A stretch of 64,000 bases of DNA from DASSJF01 sp035934535 (GTDB taxonomy: Bacteria > Sysuimicrobiota > Sysuimicrobiia > Sysuimicrobiales > Segetimicrobiaceae), in contig DASYXS010000167.1 in the NCBI GenBank assembly GCA_035934535.1, forward strand, positions 21,991-85,990, written 5' to 3'. Shown here piece by piece: positions 11,051 through 19,641 of the stretch. How positions within the stretch are numbered: the stretch's first letter is position 1; each line of letters opens with the position of its first letter. A model generated the notes under the pieces. The model made no database searches. It worked only from the letters and a program-made list of their open reading frames with translations, and was not told the origin of the DNA. The position numbers were made by a program, and so were the translations under genes.

Positions 11051-11080
11051 CCAAAATCGTCGAAAATACGCGATTTTTGG
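11051..11080. repeat. AT-rich inverted repeat upstream of hppA promoter
   Basis: CCAAAATCG (11051-11059) and CGATTTTTGG (11071-11080) form an inverted repeat around an 11-nt loop, in an otherwise GC-rich region. It sits between the DUF192 gene end and the hppA -35, so it may be an operator or a weak bidirectional terminator. Confidence 0.5.
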
Positions 11081-11126
11081 CGGTTCCCAGGTGCAGAGGG
11101 CCGGTTTCGACCCAGACGGGCTTCGT

Positions 11127-11645
11127 TTATGGCTTGGGAGGGTCCCCGGGCGTGAAGCGGATCTGCGCCCGGCCGTCCAGCTCGTGCGCCTTGAAAAATC
11201 CCTGGTTCACCTCAAGCGCGTAGCGGTACTGCTTGGCCGGGGCCCAGAGGTCGCCGAGCGGCGGGTCGGCGGGGTTCGGCGCCACGCGCATGTCGTACAT
11301 GCCGACCACCCGCCAGCGGTTGTCGAGGAACGCAATCGAGAGCGGAATGAGCGTGTTCTTCATCCAGAACGGCTCGCGGGTCAGGTCCGCGAAGACGAAC
11401 AGCATGCCCGCGTCCGGGTCGAGCGCGCGCCGGCACATCAGGCCGACCTCGCGCGTCTGCTCGGTGTCCGCGACCTCGACGCGGACGTCGGTCGTGCTGC
11501 CGTGCTCGCTGAAGGAGACGACGCCGTGCCGGTACCTGAAGGCGGGCACCGTGCAGTCGTCCGCCCCGGCCGGCGCCGGCGGGATCAGGCCCGCAACCGC
11601 GAGCACGGCGGCGGCGATCGCGGACAGGACGCGGCGCGGCTTCAT
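11127..11645 (-). CDS. Exported DUF192 protein
   Basis: 172 aa. Signal peptide MKPRRVLSAIAAAVLAVAGL with probable cleavage after APAGA. The mature domain is DUF192 (COG1430): TEQTREVGLMCRRALDPDAG, FWMKNTLIPLSIAFLD and VNQGFFKAHELDG. In halophilic archaea and others this fold is a small secreted or metal-linked protein, but no activity is established. ATG at 11643-11645 was chosen because it begins the signal peptide; the ribosome site is weak. A 68-nt gap separates it from the hydrolase gene upstream, so co-transcription is likely. Confidence 0.9.
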   Translation of the reverse strand: MKPRRVLSAIAAAVLAVAGLIPPAPAGADDCTVPAFRYRHGVVSFSEHGSTTDVRVEVADTEQTREVGLMCRRALDPDAGMLFVFADLTREPFWMKNTLIPLSIAFLDNRWRVVGMYDMRVAPNPADPPLGDLWAPAKQYRYALEVNQGFFKAHELDGRAQIRFTPGDPPKP

Positions 11646-11713
11646 GCTGCCAACAACGTCCCCCGAGGACCAAAAGTTCCGGCGGGCCCGCGCGATGATG
11701 CGCGTCGCGGCGG

Positions 11714-13339
11714 TCACGGCGCGGACCGGCGGCCGACGGACGGCAGCCAGTTGAGGATAGCGGCGACGGCCTGGTTGTCGACCGCGTCCTCGATGTCGAG
11801 GTGCGAGTACTGCGGGAAGATCGCGACGCGGACGCGGCTGCGCGGCGTGGCCGTGTGGTCCAGGTAGAAGTTCGCCAGCTTCGGCGACCGGACGAGGCCG
11901 CGTCCCGCGCCGAGGAGCAGGATCGGCAGGTCCACGTACTGCATCTGCGTCAGGCTCACGTACTGCCGGGCGAATTCCCCGCTCGTGTCGAGGTTCAGCG
12001 ACAGTCCGAGATCGAGCACGAGCCGCCACGGCATGTACCACACCGTAAAATCCCCGTCCGGCCGGATGATCGCCGCCTCGAGCGCGCGCAGATCGACGAG
12101 GCCGCGCGGCACGCTGCGGTCGTACGGAATCCATCGGATCAGCGTTTGCCCGGGGACGGGACGGCCGGTCGACAGCTTGAGCAGGCCGTCCGGCGAAATG
12201 TTGGCGGGATCGGGCATCCGGTCGAAGATGCCGAGGGGGCTGCCGATCGACGCCCGGATGAACATGTCGGGCTCCATCTGGTCGGAGAGGACGGCGCCGA
12301 GCAGCGCTTCGTTCGTAATCGGAAGCCCGTTGCGGGGGTAGCCCGGCAGCCGGCTCGGCTCGTCCGGCCTGAGGTACGCGTAGAGGGCAACCGTGTCGAA
12401 GAGGATGCTGTCCTGCGTTCGCGCGATGCTCGACGTTTCGGTGAAGGGACTCACGCGCTTGCCGGGGTCCGCGGCCAGGAGGGCGTTGATCCCCGGGACC
12501 TTGCCGATGAGCGGGATCGAGAGGCCCTCGAGGTACTGCGAGGGCTGGAGCGAGACCGGCAGGTGGAGCGGGATCCCGTCGATCAGGACCAGGCCGTCGA
12601 CGTCGCGCGCACCCGCCTCGGGCGATCGCGCGATCTTGCCGGCGACATTCTCCACCGGCTGCGGGCCGGGCGTTCGCCCGAAGTCGTACCCCACGTACAG
12701 CGCCGCGTACATTGCCCCGAGCGAGTGTCCGCCGAGCAGCACCCGCGCGTCGGGAAAGCGCCGTCGTACCTCCTTGACCACGACGCGGACGTCGCGGAGG
12801 TTCAAGTCGAGACCCCAGTACGCAGCGGAGGGCACGGTCTTCGGATCGAGCGCCGTGAATTTCTGCCCGTCGATCGCGAGGCCGCCGTAATAATAGCCGA
12901 GGGCGAAATCCGGGTTGCGGTTGGCGAGCGCGGCCGTCACCCCGCGGCGGTCCTGCAGGATGCCGGCCCGCGGCTCCGCGACCCACACTTCCATCGCGGG
13001 GTCGCGGCTGATGAGGGCCCGGGCCAGCAGGTCGAGCGTGTTGGGCCCGGAGTTGAGGCCCGGGATGAGCACGAGCACGGTGTCCGGGCGGGCGGCGAGG
13101 TCGGCGGACAGGTCGGCCGCGTAGCGGTAGGCGTCGACGCGGTTGAGCGCCGCCGGCGTGTGCGGCTCCTCCGCGCCCTGAAAGGACAGACGCTCTCGCT
13201 GGACGCCCTCGGGGGTGACCGGCGCCGCGTGCGCGCGCCCGACCGGCCCGGCCGCGGGGGAAACCGTCAGAACGACGAGCAGGGCGGTGCGGGCCGCCGT
13301 AAGTCGCGCGAGAACGCCTGCTCGGCGTGCGTGGCTCAT
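11714..13339 (-). CDS. Secreted alpha/beta-hydrolase
   Basis: About 541 aa from ATG 13337-13339, which starts a signal peptide (MSHARRAGVLARL, hydrophobic stretch, cleavage near GRAHA). The alpha/beta-hydrolase features are VLVLIPGLNSGPNTLD (oxyanion strand), the nucleophile elbow LLGGHSLGAMYAA and a late histidine in PQYSHLDIED. A large cap region is inserted between the nucleophile and the histidine. It could be an esterase or lipase; the substrate is unknown. An upstream in-frame ATG at 13388-13390 would add 17 non-hydrophobic residues and is less likely. Confidence 0.82.
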   Translation of the reverse strand: MSHARRAGVLARLTAARTALLVVLTVSPAAGPVGRAHAAPVTPEGVQRERLSFQGAEEPHTPAALNRVDAYRYAADLSADLAARPDTVLVLIPGLNSGPNTLDLLARALISRDPAMEVWVAEPRAGILQDRRGVTAALANRNPDFALGYYYGGLAIDGQKFTALDPKTVPSAAYWGLDLNLRDVRVVVKEVRRRFPDARVLLGGHSLGAMYAALYVGYDFGRTPGPQPVENVAGKIARSPEAGARDVDGLVLIDGIPLHLPVSLQPSQYLEGLSIPLIGKVPGINALLAADPGKRVSPFTETSSIARTQDSILFDTVALYAYLRPDEPSRLPGYPRNGLPITNEALLGAVLSDQMEPDMFIRASIGSPLGIFDRMPDPANISPDGLLKLSTGRPVPGQTLIRWIPYDRSVPRGLVDLRALEAAIIRPDGDFTVWYMPWRLVLDLGLSLNLDTSGEFARQYVSLTQMQYVDLPILLLGAGRGLVRSPKLANFYLDHTATPRSRVRVAIFPQYSHLDIEDAVDNQAVAAILNWLPSVGRRSAP

Positions 13340-13349
13340 CCCGGTCACT

Positions 13350-13359
13350 CTAACGTTAG
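13350..13359. promoter_or_regulatory. Palindrome CTAACGTTAG in divergent intergenic gap
   Basis: Perfect 10-bp palindrome between the divergent hydrolase (13339) and reductase (13411) genes; the position fits a shared operator. No clear -35/-10 pair was found. Confidence 0.35.
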
Positions 13360-13410
13360 GAGCAGGGGAGGAAATGCCCTGCTCGGCCATCGAACCTTGG
13401 ATGCCCCGTG

Positions 13411-14646
13411 ATGCGCTATGACGTGGTTGTCGTGGGCGCCGGGCCCGGCGGCGCGGAAGCGGCCCGGGCCGCGGCGGGACAGGGCCTGCGTGCGCTCCTG
13501 CTCGAGGAGCACCGCACCGTCGGCCTCCCCACGCACTGCACCGGCAAGCTCTCCCTGCACGCCTTCCGGGAATTCGACCTGCCGCCCGCGCTCGCCGTCA
13601 ATGCGCTGAGCGCCGCGGTCTTTCACTCGCCCGGCGGGGTCGCCGTACACGTCCGGCGGCCTTCCGCCGATTCCTACGTCGTCGACCGCGTCAGGTTCGA
13701 TCGGTGGCTCGTCGAGCGCGCGGCCTGCGCCGGCGCGGAGGTCATGACCGGCGTGCGCGTCACGCACGCGGCCCGCTGGGGCGGCGCGCTGCGTGTCCGG
13801 GGCGATTACGCCGGACGGGCCGGGACGTTCGAGGCCGAGGCCAGGACCGTGATCGACGCCGAGGGGGCGTGTCCGCGGCTCCCGGCTTCGCTCGGCCTGC
13901 GCCTCGCCCGCACCTACGCCAACGGCCTTCAGTATGAGATGCGCGGCATCGGCGGGCTCACGGCGGACACCCCGGAGATGTTTTTCGGCCGCGATACGGC
14001 ACCGGGATTCTTCGCGTGGCTGCTGCCGCTCGACCGCGAGACCGCGCGCATCGGCCTGGCCGTCGATCCGCGCGAGACGCCGCACGCGCCCGTGCGCTAC
14101 CTCGAGCGCCTGCTGGCCGCGCACCCGGCGCTGCGCCGCCGGGCGGCCGGCGCCGCCATCGTGCGCAAGGTCGGCGGACGCATTCCGATGCTCACGGCCG
14201 GCGCGCCCACCGCGCGGCACGGCGTGCTCGTCGTCGGCGATGCCGCCGGTCACGTGAAGGCGACGTCCGGCGGCGGCATCTACTTCGCCATGACCGCGGG
14301 ACGTCTCGCCGGGACCGCCGCGGCGCGGTACGCTGCCGGCGACCGTCGGGCGGCACAGGCGTACGAGGGCGGCTGGCGCCGCGCCTTCGGCCGCGAGGTC
14401 GCGTTCACTGCGCTCGGACGCCGCGTGATCAACCGGCTCGCGGACCGCGAACTCGACCTGGTGATGCGGTTCATCCATGCGAGTCCGGCCGTCCGCGCCA
14501 GCGTCGAGGCCGCGGGCGACACGCAGTATCAGTCCCGGATCTTTCTGCCGCTGCTGCGCACCCTCGCCGCCGCGGCGCTGCGGCGGCCGGCGCTGCTGCC
14601 CGTCGTCGGACAGGCGCTCGTACAGGGGATGTTCGCGCAGATGTGA
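13411..14646 (+). CDS. Geranylgeranyl reductase-family FAD-dependent oxidoreductase
   Basis: 411 aa. N-terminal Rossmann motif VVVGAGPGGAEAARAAA and LLLEEHRTVGLPTHCTGKLS (the region after the dinucleotide fold typical of the group), then the second FAD motif GVLVVGDAAGHVKATSGGGI near residue 280. The family reduces prenyl chains of quinones, chlorophyll or archaeal lipids, or acts on other polyenes; here the substrate is unknown. ATG 13411 is preceded by an in-frame GTG (13408). A 15-codon ORF (13374-13421) with a good ribosome site overlaps the start and may provide coupled translation. Confidence 0.9.
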   Translation: MRYDVVVVGAGPGGAEAARAAAGQGLRALLLEEHRTVGLPTHCTGKLSLHAFREFDLPPALAVNALSAAVFHSPGGVAVHVRRPSADSYVVDRVRFDRWLVERAACAGAEVMTGVRVTHAARWGGALRVRGDYAGRAGTFEAEARTVIDAEGACPRLPASLGLRLARTYANGLQYEMRGIGGLTADTPEMFFGRDTAPGFFAWLLPLDRETARIGLAVDPRETPHAPVRYLERLLAAHPALRRRAAGAAIVRKVGGRIPMLTAGAPTARHGVLVVGDAAGHVKATSGGGIYFAMTAGRLAGTAAARYAAGDRRAAQAYEGGWRRAFGREVAFTALGRRVINRLADRELDLVMRFIHASPAVRASVEAAGDTQYQSRIFLPLLRTLAAAALRRPALLPVVGQALVQGMFAQM

Positions 14647-14694
14647 GTCCGTTCGACGGAGGAGAAGGTTTCCGGCGCGTGAAAACCATCTGCC

Positions 14695-15951
14695 ATGCCG
14701 GTGATCGCCGACCTGCACCTCCACTCGAAATTCAGCCGCGCCACCAGCCGGGACATGGACGTCGAAAACCTCGCCAGGTGGTGCGGCTTCAAGGGCATCA
14801 CGGTGGTCGGCACGGGCGACTTCACCCATCCAGTCTGGCTGCGGGAGCTCAAGGCCAAGCTGAAGCCGAACGGCCGCGGGCTCTTCACCTACGGCGGGCA
14901 GCATTTCATGCTCACCGTCGAGGTCAGCAACATCTACCCGCAGGGCGGGCGCCTCCGCAAGATCCACATCGTCGTCCTCGCGCCGAGCTTCGAGGTCGTC
15001 GACCGCATCAACGCCGTGCTCGCGCGGTTCGGCAGCCTGATGGCGGACGGCCGGCCGACCTTGTCGCTGCCGAGCCACAAATTGGTCGAGTACGTGATGG
15101 AGATCTCCCCGGACTGCATGATCATCCCGGCGCACGTCTGGACGCCGTGGTTTTCCCTCTACGGCAGCAACTCGGGATTCGACGCGCTGTCGGAATGTTT
15201 CGGCGACCAGGCGCGCCACATCCGGGCCGTCGAGACCGGATTGAGCAGTGACCCGCCGATGAACTGGCGGCTCAGCCAGCTCGACGGGGTCATGCTCGTC
15301 AGCAACTCGGACGCGCACTCGCCGGCCAAGCTGGGCCGCGAGGCGAACGTCCTCGACTGCGCGCTCGATTACGCGGACATGTTGCGGGTCCTGCGCGGCG
15401 AAGACCGCGCGCGGTTCCTCTACACGATCGAGTTCTTTCCGGAGGAAGGCAAGTACCACTTCGACGGCCATCGCGCCTGCGGGCAGCGCCTGTCGCCGTC
15501 CGAGACGCGCGCGGCGGGCGGCCGGTGTCCCGGCTGCGGCCGGCCGGTCACGGTCGGCGTCATGTCGCGCGTCGACGCGCTCGCGGACCGGCCGGAGGGG
15601 GGCGGCGCGGAGGGCCGCGTGCCGTTCCGCAACCTGATCCCGCTCGAGGAGATCATCGCGGCGGCGTTCGGCTCGCAGCCCGGCACCGGCGCCGTGCGGG
15701 AGGAGTACTTCAAGATCGTGCAGGCGCTCGGCGGCGAGTTCCACGTGCTGCTCCACGTCCCGCTCGAGGAGCTGGCCCGGCAGACGCGGCCGCGGGTGGT
15801 CGAGGGCGTGCGGCGTGTGCGCGACGGGCAGGTGTCGATCCGGCCCGGCTACGACGGCGTCTTCGGCGAGATCCACATGTTCGGAGGAGTGTCGGACGAA
15901 GAGCGCCGCGCCGCGGCGGCGGCGCAGCCGGCCCAGACCAGCCTCTTCTGA
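14695..15951 (+). CDS. Endonuclease Q-like PHP-domain nuclease with terminal beta-clamp motif
   Basis: 418 aa. The N-terminal PHP-like domain reads DLHLHSKFSRATSRDMD, VVGTGDFTHPVWLRELK, with further metal ligands in IIPAHVWTPWF and VSNSDAHSP. A zinc-finger-like segment follows (HRACGQRLSP, GRCPGCGRPVTVG), then GVMSRVDALADRP, as in EndoQ proteins that nick DNA 5' of deaminated bases (uracil, hypoxanthine, xanthine). The protein ends in AQTSLF, a match to the bacterial sliding-clamp motif QxxLF. ATG 14695 has no strong ribosome site. It is followed 7 nt later by an rRNA methyltransferase gene. Confidence 0.88.
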   Translation: MPVIADLHLHSKFSRATSRDMDVENLARWCGFKGITVVGTGDFTHPVWLRELKAKLKPNGRGLFTYGGQHFMLTVEVSNIYPQGGRLRKIHIVVLAPSFEVVDRINAVLARFGSLMADGRPTLSLPSHKLVEYVMEISPDCMIIPAHVWTPWFSLYGSNSGFDALSECFGDQARHIRAVETGLSSDPPMNWRLSQLDGVMLVSNSDAHSPAKLGREANVLDCALDYADMLRVLRGEDRARFLYTIEFFPEEGKYHFDGHRACGQRLSPSETRAAGGRCPGCGRPVTVGVMSRVDALADRPEGGGAEGRVPFRNLIPLEEIIAAAFGSQPGTGAVREEYFKIVQALGGEFHVLLHVPLEELARQTRPRVVEGVRRVRDGQVSIRPGYDGVFGEIHMFGGVSDEERRAAAAAQPAQTSLF

Positions 15952-15958
15952 ATCCGCG

Positions 15959-17200
15959 GTGCCCGGGCCGGCCGCCTCGCGGTCCGCCAAGCGCCCGGCC
16001 GTGGTGCTTCTTCCGGGGCGCGACGCGCGGCTGCGTGCCGGCCACCTCTGGGTCTACCGCGCCGAGATCGCGCGCCTCGTCGGCGAGGCCGCGGACGGCG
16101 ACGCGGTCGCCGTCCTGGACGCCGCCGGCCGTCACCTCGGCACCGGTTTTCTCAACACCCGCTCGCTCATCACGGTCCGTTTGCTCACTGCCTCGGACCG
16201 GGATTTGGACGAGACCTTTTTCCGCGAGCGTCTCGAGCGGGCGGCCGCGTTCCGCCGCGACGTCGTCGCCGGCACCACGGCATACCGCCTCGTCTTCGGC
16301 GAGAGCGACCTGCTGCCCGGCTTGATCGTCGACCGCTACGCCGGCACACTCGTCGCGCAGACCCTGACCGCCGGGATGGACCGCCGCCGGGAGATGCTCG
16401 CCCGGCTGCTCCTGGACCTGACCGGCGCTGGCGGCGTCTACGCCCGCAATGATCCCGCGGTCCGCCGGCTCGAAGGCCTGCCCCGCGAAACGGGATGGCT
16501 GATCCCCCCGCGGGGGAGCGGCGGAGGGACCGCGCAGTCGCCGCCCGGCGACGGCCGCCTCGAGGTGGCCATCGAGGAATCGGGCGCGTCGTTCGTGGTG
16601 GACGTGGCCGGCGGCCAGAAAACGGGCTTCTTCCTCGACCAGCGCGAGAACCGCGTGCACGCCGCGAGCCTGGTCCGCGGCGAGGTGCTCGATGTCTTCG
16701 CCTATACCGGCGCTTGGGCAGTGCACGCGGCCCGCCGGGGCGCCGAGGTCACCGCGGTCGAGATCTCGGAACCGGCGGCCGCCGCGATCGCGCGGCACGC
16801 CGCGCTGAACGGCGTCGGCGACCGGTGCCGGGTTGTCACGGCGAACGCCTTCGACGAGTTGCGGCGCCTGGACCGCGCCCGGGCCCGGTTCGACGCCGTG
16901 ATCCTCGATCCGCCGGCATTTGTGAAGACGCGCGCCGCGCTCGAAAGTGGTCTTGCCGGGTACAAGGAGATCAACCTTCGGGCCCTCAAGGTGATCCGCC
17001 CCGGAGGATGGCTGGTAACGTGCTCATGTTCGTATCACGTCGGCGAGGCCGTGCTGGAGGCCGTGGTGCTTGACGCCGCGCGGGACGCCGGCCGCTGGGT
17101 GCGCCTCGCCGAGCGGCGCTCCCAGGCGCGGGACCATCCGGTGTCGCTCGGGGTGCCGGAGACGCGCTACCTGAAATGCTTGATCTTAGAGGTGGAGTAG
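15959..17200 (+). CDS. RlmI-like class I SAM-dependent rRNA methyltransferase (PUA domain)
   Basis: 413 aa. Residues about 15-85 are a PUA-like RNA-binding domain (LLPGRDARLRAGHLWVYRAE), about 95-190 the EEHEE-type linker (FGESDLLPGLIVDRYAG), and about 225-413 the methyltransferase: GGQKTGFFLDQRENR, EVLDVFAYTGAWAVHAARRG (SAM motif I), VILDPPAFVK and TCSCSYHVG with the conserved cysteine. It should methylate C5 of a 23S rRNA cytidine. GTG 15959 was chosen because it begins 7 nt after the EndoQ stop and precedes the PUA domain by the usual length. Confidence 0.9.
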   Translation: MPGPAASRSAKRPAVVLLPGRDARLRAGHLWVYRAEIARLVGEAADGDAVAVLDAAGRHLGTGFLNTRSLITVRLLTASDRDLDETFFRERLERAAAFRRDVVAGTTAYRLVFGESDLLPGLIVDRYAGTLVAQTLTAGMDRRREMLARLLLDLTGAGGVYARNDPAVRRLEGLPRETGWLIPPRGSGGGTAQSPPGDGRLEVAIEESGASFVVDVAGGQKTGFFLDQRENRVHAASLVRGEVLDVFAYTGAWAVHAARRGAEVTAVEISEPAAAAIARHAALNGVGDRCRVVTANAFDELRRLDRARARFDAVILDPPAFVKTRAALESGLAGYKEINLRALKVIRPGGWLVTCSCSYHVGEAVLEAVVLDAARDAGRWVRLAERRSQARDHPVSLGVPETRYLKCLILEVE

Positions 17201-17208
17201 AGAAATCG

Positions 17209-17237
17209 TTGCAGGGCCGGGCGGGAAAACCTATAAT
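17209..17237 (+). promoter_or_regulatory. Strong sigma70-type promoter
   Basis: -35 TTGCAG (17209-17214), 17-nt spacer, perfect -10 TATAAT (17232-17237). Predicted start 17243-17245, only a few bases before an ATG at 17248. Confidence 0.82.
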
Positions 17238-17247
17238 AATGGTAGCG

Positions 17248-17364
17248 ATGTTTCGCCGATATCGGTGGACTCGACGGGAGGAGAACCCGCGCGGTTCTCC
17301 TCCTTGTCTTTTTGCGGCTCCGTCGGCCGCGAAGCCGGCCGGCACATCGAGAACGAACCGGTGA
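17248..17364 (+). CDS. Possible 38-aa leader peptide, nearly leaderless
   Basis: ATG TTT CGC CGA... encodes MFRRYRWTRREENPRG, an Arg-rich start, and ends with TGA at 17362-17364, 8 nt before the SpoIIIAA-like start. It begins about 4 nt from the predicted transcription start and spans the terminator hairpin at 17277-17313. It could be a regulatory leader peptide; it could also be fortuitous. Confidence 0.35.
   Translation: MFRRYRWTRREENPRGSPPCLFAAPSAAKPAGTSRTNR
17277..17313 (+). terminator. Intrinsic terminator in the leader of the SpoIIIAA-like gene
   Basis: 11-bp perfect stem GGAGGAGAACC / GGTTCTCCTCC, 5-nt loop, then TTGTCTTTTT. It lies about 33 nt after the predicted start and about 60 nt before the next gene, so it would yield a transcript of roughly 70 nt or act as an attenuator. 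Confidence 0.8.
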
Positions 17365-17372
17365 GGTGACAG

Positions 17373-18914
17373 ATGGTGGTCGCGAGCCACCAGATCCGTA
17401 TTACCGACAACCTGGATCTCTTGCTCGAAATCCTGCCGCCGGAGACCCGCCGGCAGATCGAAATGCAGGCCGACCTCGACACGTTGCTGGAGATCGTGCT
17501 CGACCTCGGCCGGGAACCCGAGGCGCGATTCCCGGAGCGGGTGGTTCGGATCTCGAACGGATTCGTTTCGCGTGAGGACCTGCACCACGTCGCGAGCGGC
17601 GTGGGCGCGTTCGGCAAGGACAACCGCGCCGGCATCGAGCGCACGCTCCACCGGATCTCGGCGATCCGCAACCGGGCCGGGGACGTCATCGGACTGACCC
17701 TGCGGGTCGGCCGCGCGGTGTTCGGGACGGTAGACATCGTGCGCGACGTGATCGAGGCGGGGCAGAGCGTGTTGCTGGTCGGACGTCCCGGCGTCGGCAA
17801 GACGACGCTCCTACGCGAGGCCGCGCGCGTGCTGTCGGACGAGGCGGACAAGCGCGTCGTGGTCGTCGACACCAGCAACGAGATCGCCGGCGACGGCGAC
17901 ATTCCGCACCCCGGCATCGGCCGGGCGCGCCGCATGCAGGTGCCGTATCCCGAACTGCAGCACGCGGTCATGATCGAGGCCGTCGAGAACCACATGCCCG
18001 AGGTGATCGTGATCGACGAGATCGGCACCGAGGCGGAGGCGCAGGCCGCCCGCACGATCGCCGAACGCGGCGTGCAGCTGATCGCGACCGCGCACGGAAA
18101 CACGCTCGACAACCTGCTGCAGAACCCGACCCTGTCCGATCTGGTCGGCGGCATTCAGGCCGTGACGCTCGGCGACGAGGAAGCCCGCCGCCGCGGCACC
18201 CAGAAGACCGTGCTCGAGCGCAAGGCGCCGCCGACGTTCGACGTCGTGATCGAGATCCAGGACAAGGACCGGCTGGCGGTGCACCACGACGTCGCCCACG
18301 TGGTCGACCGGTTTCTGCGCGGCACCCTGCCGCGGCCGGAGATCCGCACGCGGACCCCGGAGGGCGAAGTGCGCATCACGAGCGGCGAGGTCGCCGCGCA
18401 GGCGGCGGCCGCCTCCACGAACGGCCACGGGCACACCGCCCCGGCGGCGCCGCCGCAGAAGGTCGTGCGCATCTACCCGTACGCGGTGAGCCGCAACCGG
18501 CTCGAGCGGGCGATCCGGGAGCTGCGGGTGCCGGCGATGATCGCCGACGCGCTGCACGACGCCGACGTGCTGCTCACGCTCAAGTCGCAGGAGCGCCGGC
18601 AGCCGAAGCGTCTGCGCGAGGCGGGCCACCGCGGCCTGCCGACGCACATCATCAAGAGCAACACGCTGTCGCAGATCGAGACCGTGCTGCGCGAAATCTT
18701 CGGCGTGCAGGACCGCATGAGCCCCGAAGAGCAGGCGATGCGGGAGGCGGAAGAGGCGATCTCCGAAGTCATGGCCGCGGCGCAGCCGGTGGAGCTCGGC
18801 CCCCAGAACTCCTACCTCCGGCGGCTGCAGCACCAGCTGATCCAGCGCTACGGCCTCGCATCCGAAAGCAAGGGCACGGATCCGTTCCGCCGCGTGGTGA
18901 TCTATCCCCAGTAG
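17373..18914 (+). CDS. SpoIIIAA/Ycf45-like AAA ATPase with nucleic-acid-binding C-terminus
   Basis: 513 aa. Walker A VGRPGVGKTT (137-146) and Walker B PEVIVIDEIGTE, with VVVVDTSNEIAGDGDIPHPG between them, are the signature of the SpoIIIAA/Ycf45/R3H-ATPase family. A Gly/Ala-rich linker near residues 345-365 joins a C-terminal part (VVRIYPYAVSRNRLERAIRE) that resembles the helical nucleic-acid-binding end of Ycf45 proteins. Family members are single-stranded nucleic-acid binding ATPases of poorly known role. ATG 17373 follows GAGGTGACAG. Expression is governed by the promoter and terminator immediately upstream. Two-gene downstream linkage is to tmk-darA-holB. Confidence 0.9.
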   Translation: MVVASHQIRITDNLDLLLEILPPETRRQIEMQADLDTLLEIVLDLGREPEARFPERVVRISNGFVSREDLHHVASGVGAFGKDNRAGIERTLHRISAIRNRAGDVIGLTLRVGRAVFGTVDIVRDVIEAGQSVLLVGRPGVGKTTLLREAARVLSDEADKRVVVVDTSNEIAGDGDIPHPGIGRARRMQVPYPELQHAVMIEAVENHMPEVIVIDEIGTEAEAQAARTIAERGVQLIATAHGNTLDNLLQNPTLSDLVGGIQAVTLGDEEARRRGTQKTVLERKAPPTFDVVIEIQDKDRLAVHHDVAHVVDRFLRGTLPRPEIRTRTPEGEVRITSGEVAAQAAAASTNGHGHTAPAAPPQKVVRIYPYAVSRNRLERAIRELRVPAMIADALHDADVLLTLKSQERRQPKRLREAGHRGLPTHIIKSNTLSQIETVLREIFGVQDRMSPEEQAMREAEEAISEVMAAAQPVELGPQNSYLRRLQHQLIQRYGLASESKGTDPFRRVVIYPQ

Positions 18915-18951
18915 TCCCGCCCATCGGACGGCCGGCGCCCCCGGTCGGTTC

Positions 18952-19641
18952 GTGACGCTCGAGGGGCCGGACGGTGCGGGGAAGACGACGCAGGCGGCGC
19001 TGCTCGTCGAGCGTCTGCGCGCCGCGGGGCACGAGGCGGTCGCGCTGCGCGAGCCGGGGGGGACGGCGATCGGCGAGCAGATCCGGTCGCTCTTGGTCGA
19101 TCCCCGCCACGCCGAGCTCGCCCCGCGGACCGAGATGCTGCTCTTCGCCGCCTCCCGCGCGCAGCGCGTCGCCGAGGTCATCGGCCCGGCGCTGGGCCGC
19201 GGACGGGTCGTCGTCTGTGAGCGGTATCTCGACGCCTCGCTGGCCTATCAAGGCGTGGCGCGCGGCCTTGGCATCGACCTGGTGCGGGCCGTCAACGACG
19301 CCGCGACCGGCGGGCTCCGGCCGGACCTCACCCTCCTGCTCGATCTCGATCCGGAGACCGGTCTCGCGCGCGCCCGCTCGGCGTCCCGCGTGCGCGGGCC
19401 CGATGCGCCGGCGTCGGCGGGCGCGGGGCCCGAGGGCTGGGAGGGCGGCGACCGGATGGAGCGGGAGACGCTGGCGTTCCATGCCCGCGTCCGGGAGGGG
19501 TTTCTCGCGCTTGCCAGAATTGAGCCGCAGCGCATCCGGGTGGTTGACGCGCGCCGGCCCGTCGCAGATGTGCAGCGGGAGATCACGGCGGCGGTTGATG
19601 CGCTGCTCCGGGAAGGGCGTCGCGCGGGAGGGGCTTCGTGA
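18952..19641 (+). CDS. tmk: Thymidylate kinase
   Basis: Phosphorylates dTMP to dTDP. 229 aa. P-loop TLEGPDGAGKTTQAA at the N-terminus, REPGGTAIGEQIR, the substrate motif CERYLDASLAYQG and a LID region with GGDRMERE. The only usable start near the P-loop is GTG 18952, which leaves a two-residue-shorter N-terminus than usual. The insertion ASRVRGPDAPASAGAGPEG in the LID is Gly/Ala-rich. tmk-darA-holB order is the same as in Bacillus. Confidence 0.95.
   Translation: MTLEGPDGAGKTTQAALLVERLRAAGHEAVALREPGGTAIGEQIRSLLVDPRHAELAPRTEMLLFAASRAQRVAEVIGPALGRGRVVVCERYLDASLAYQGVARGLGIDLVRAVNDAATGGLRPDLTLLLDLDPETGLARARSASRVRGPDAPASAGAGPEGWEGGDRMERETLAFHARVREGFLALARIEPQRIRVVDARRPVADVQREITAAVDALLREGRRAGGAS

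Noticed and set aside
13345..15990. 881-codon minus-strand frame
   Set aside because: Shadow of the FAD reductase and EndoQ genes; no protein-family pattern.
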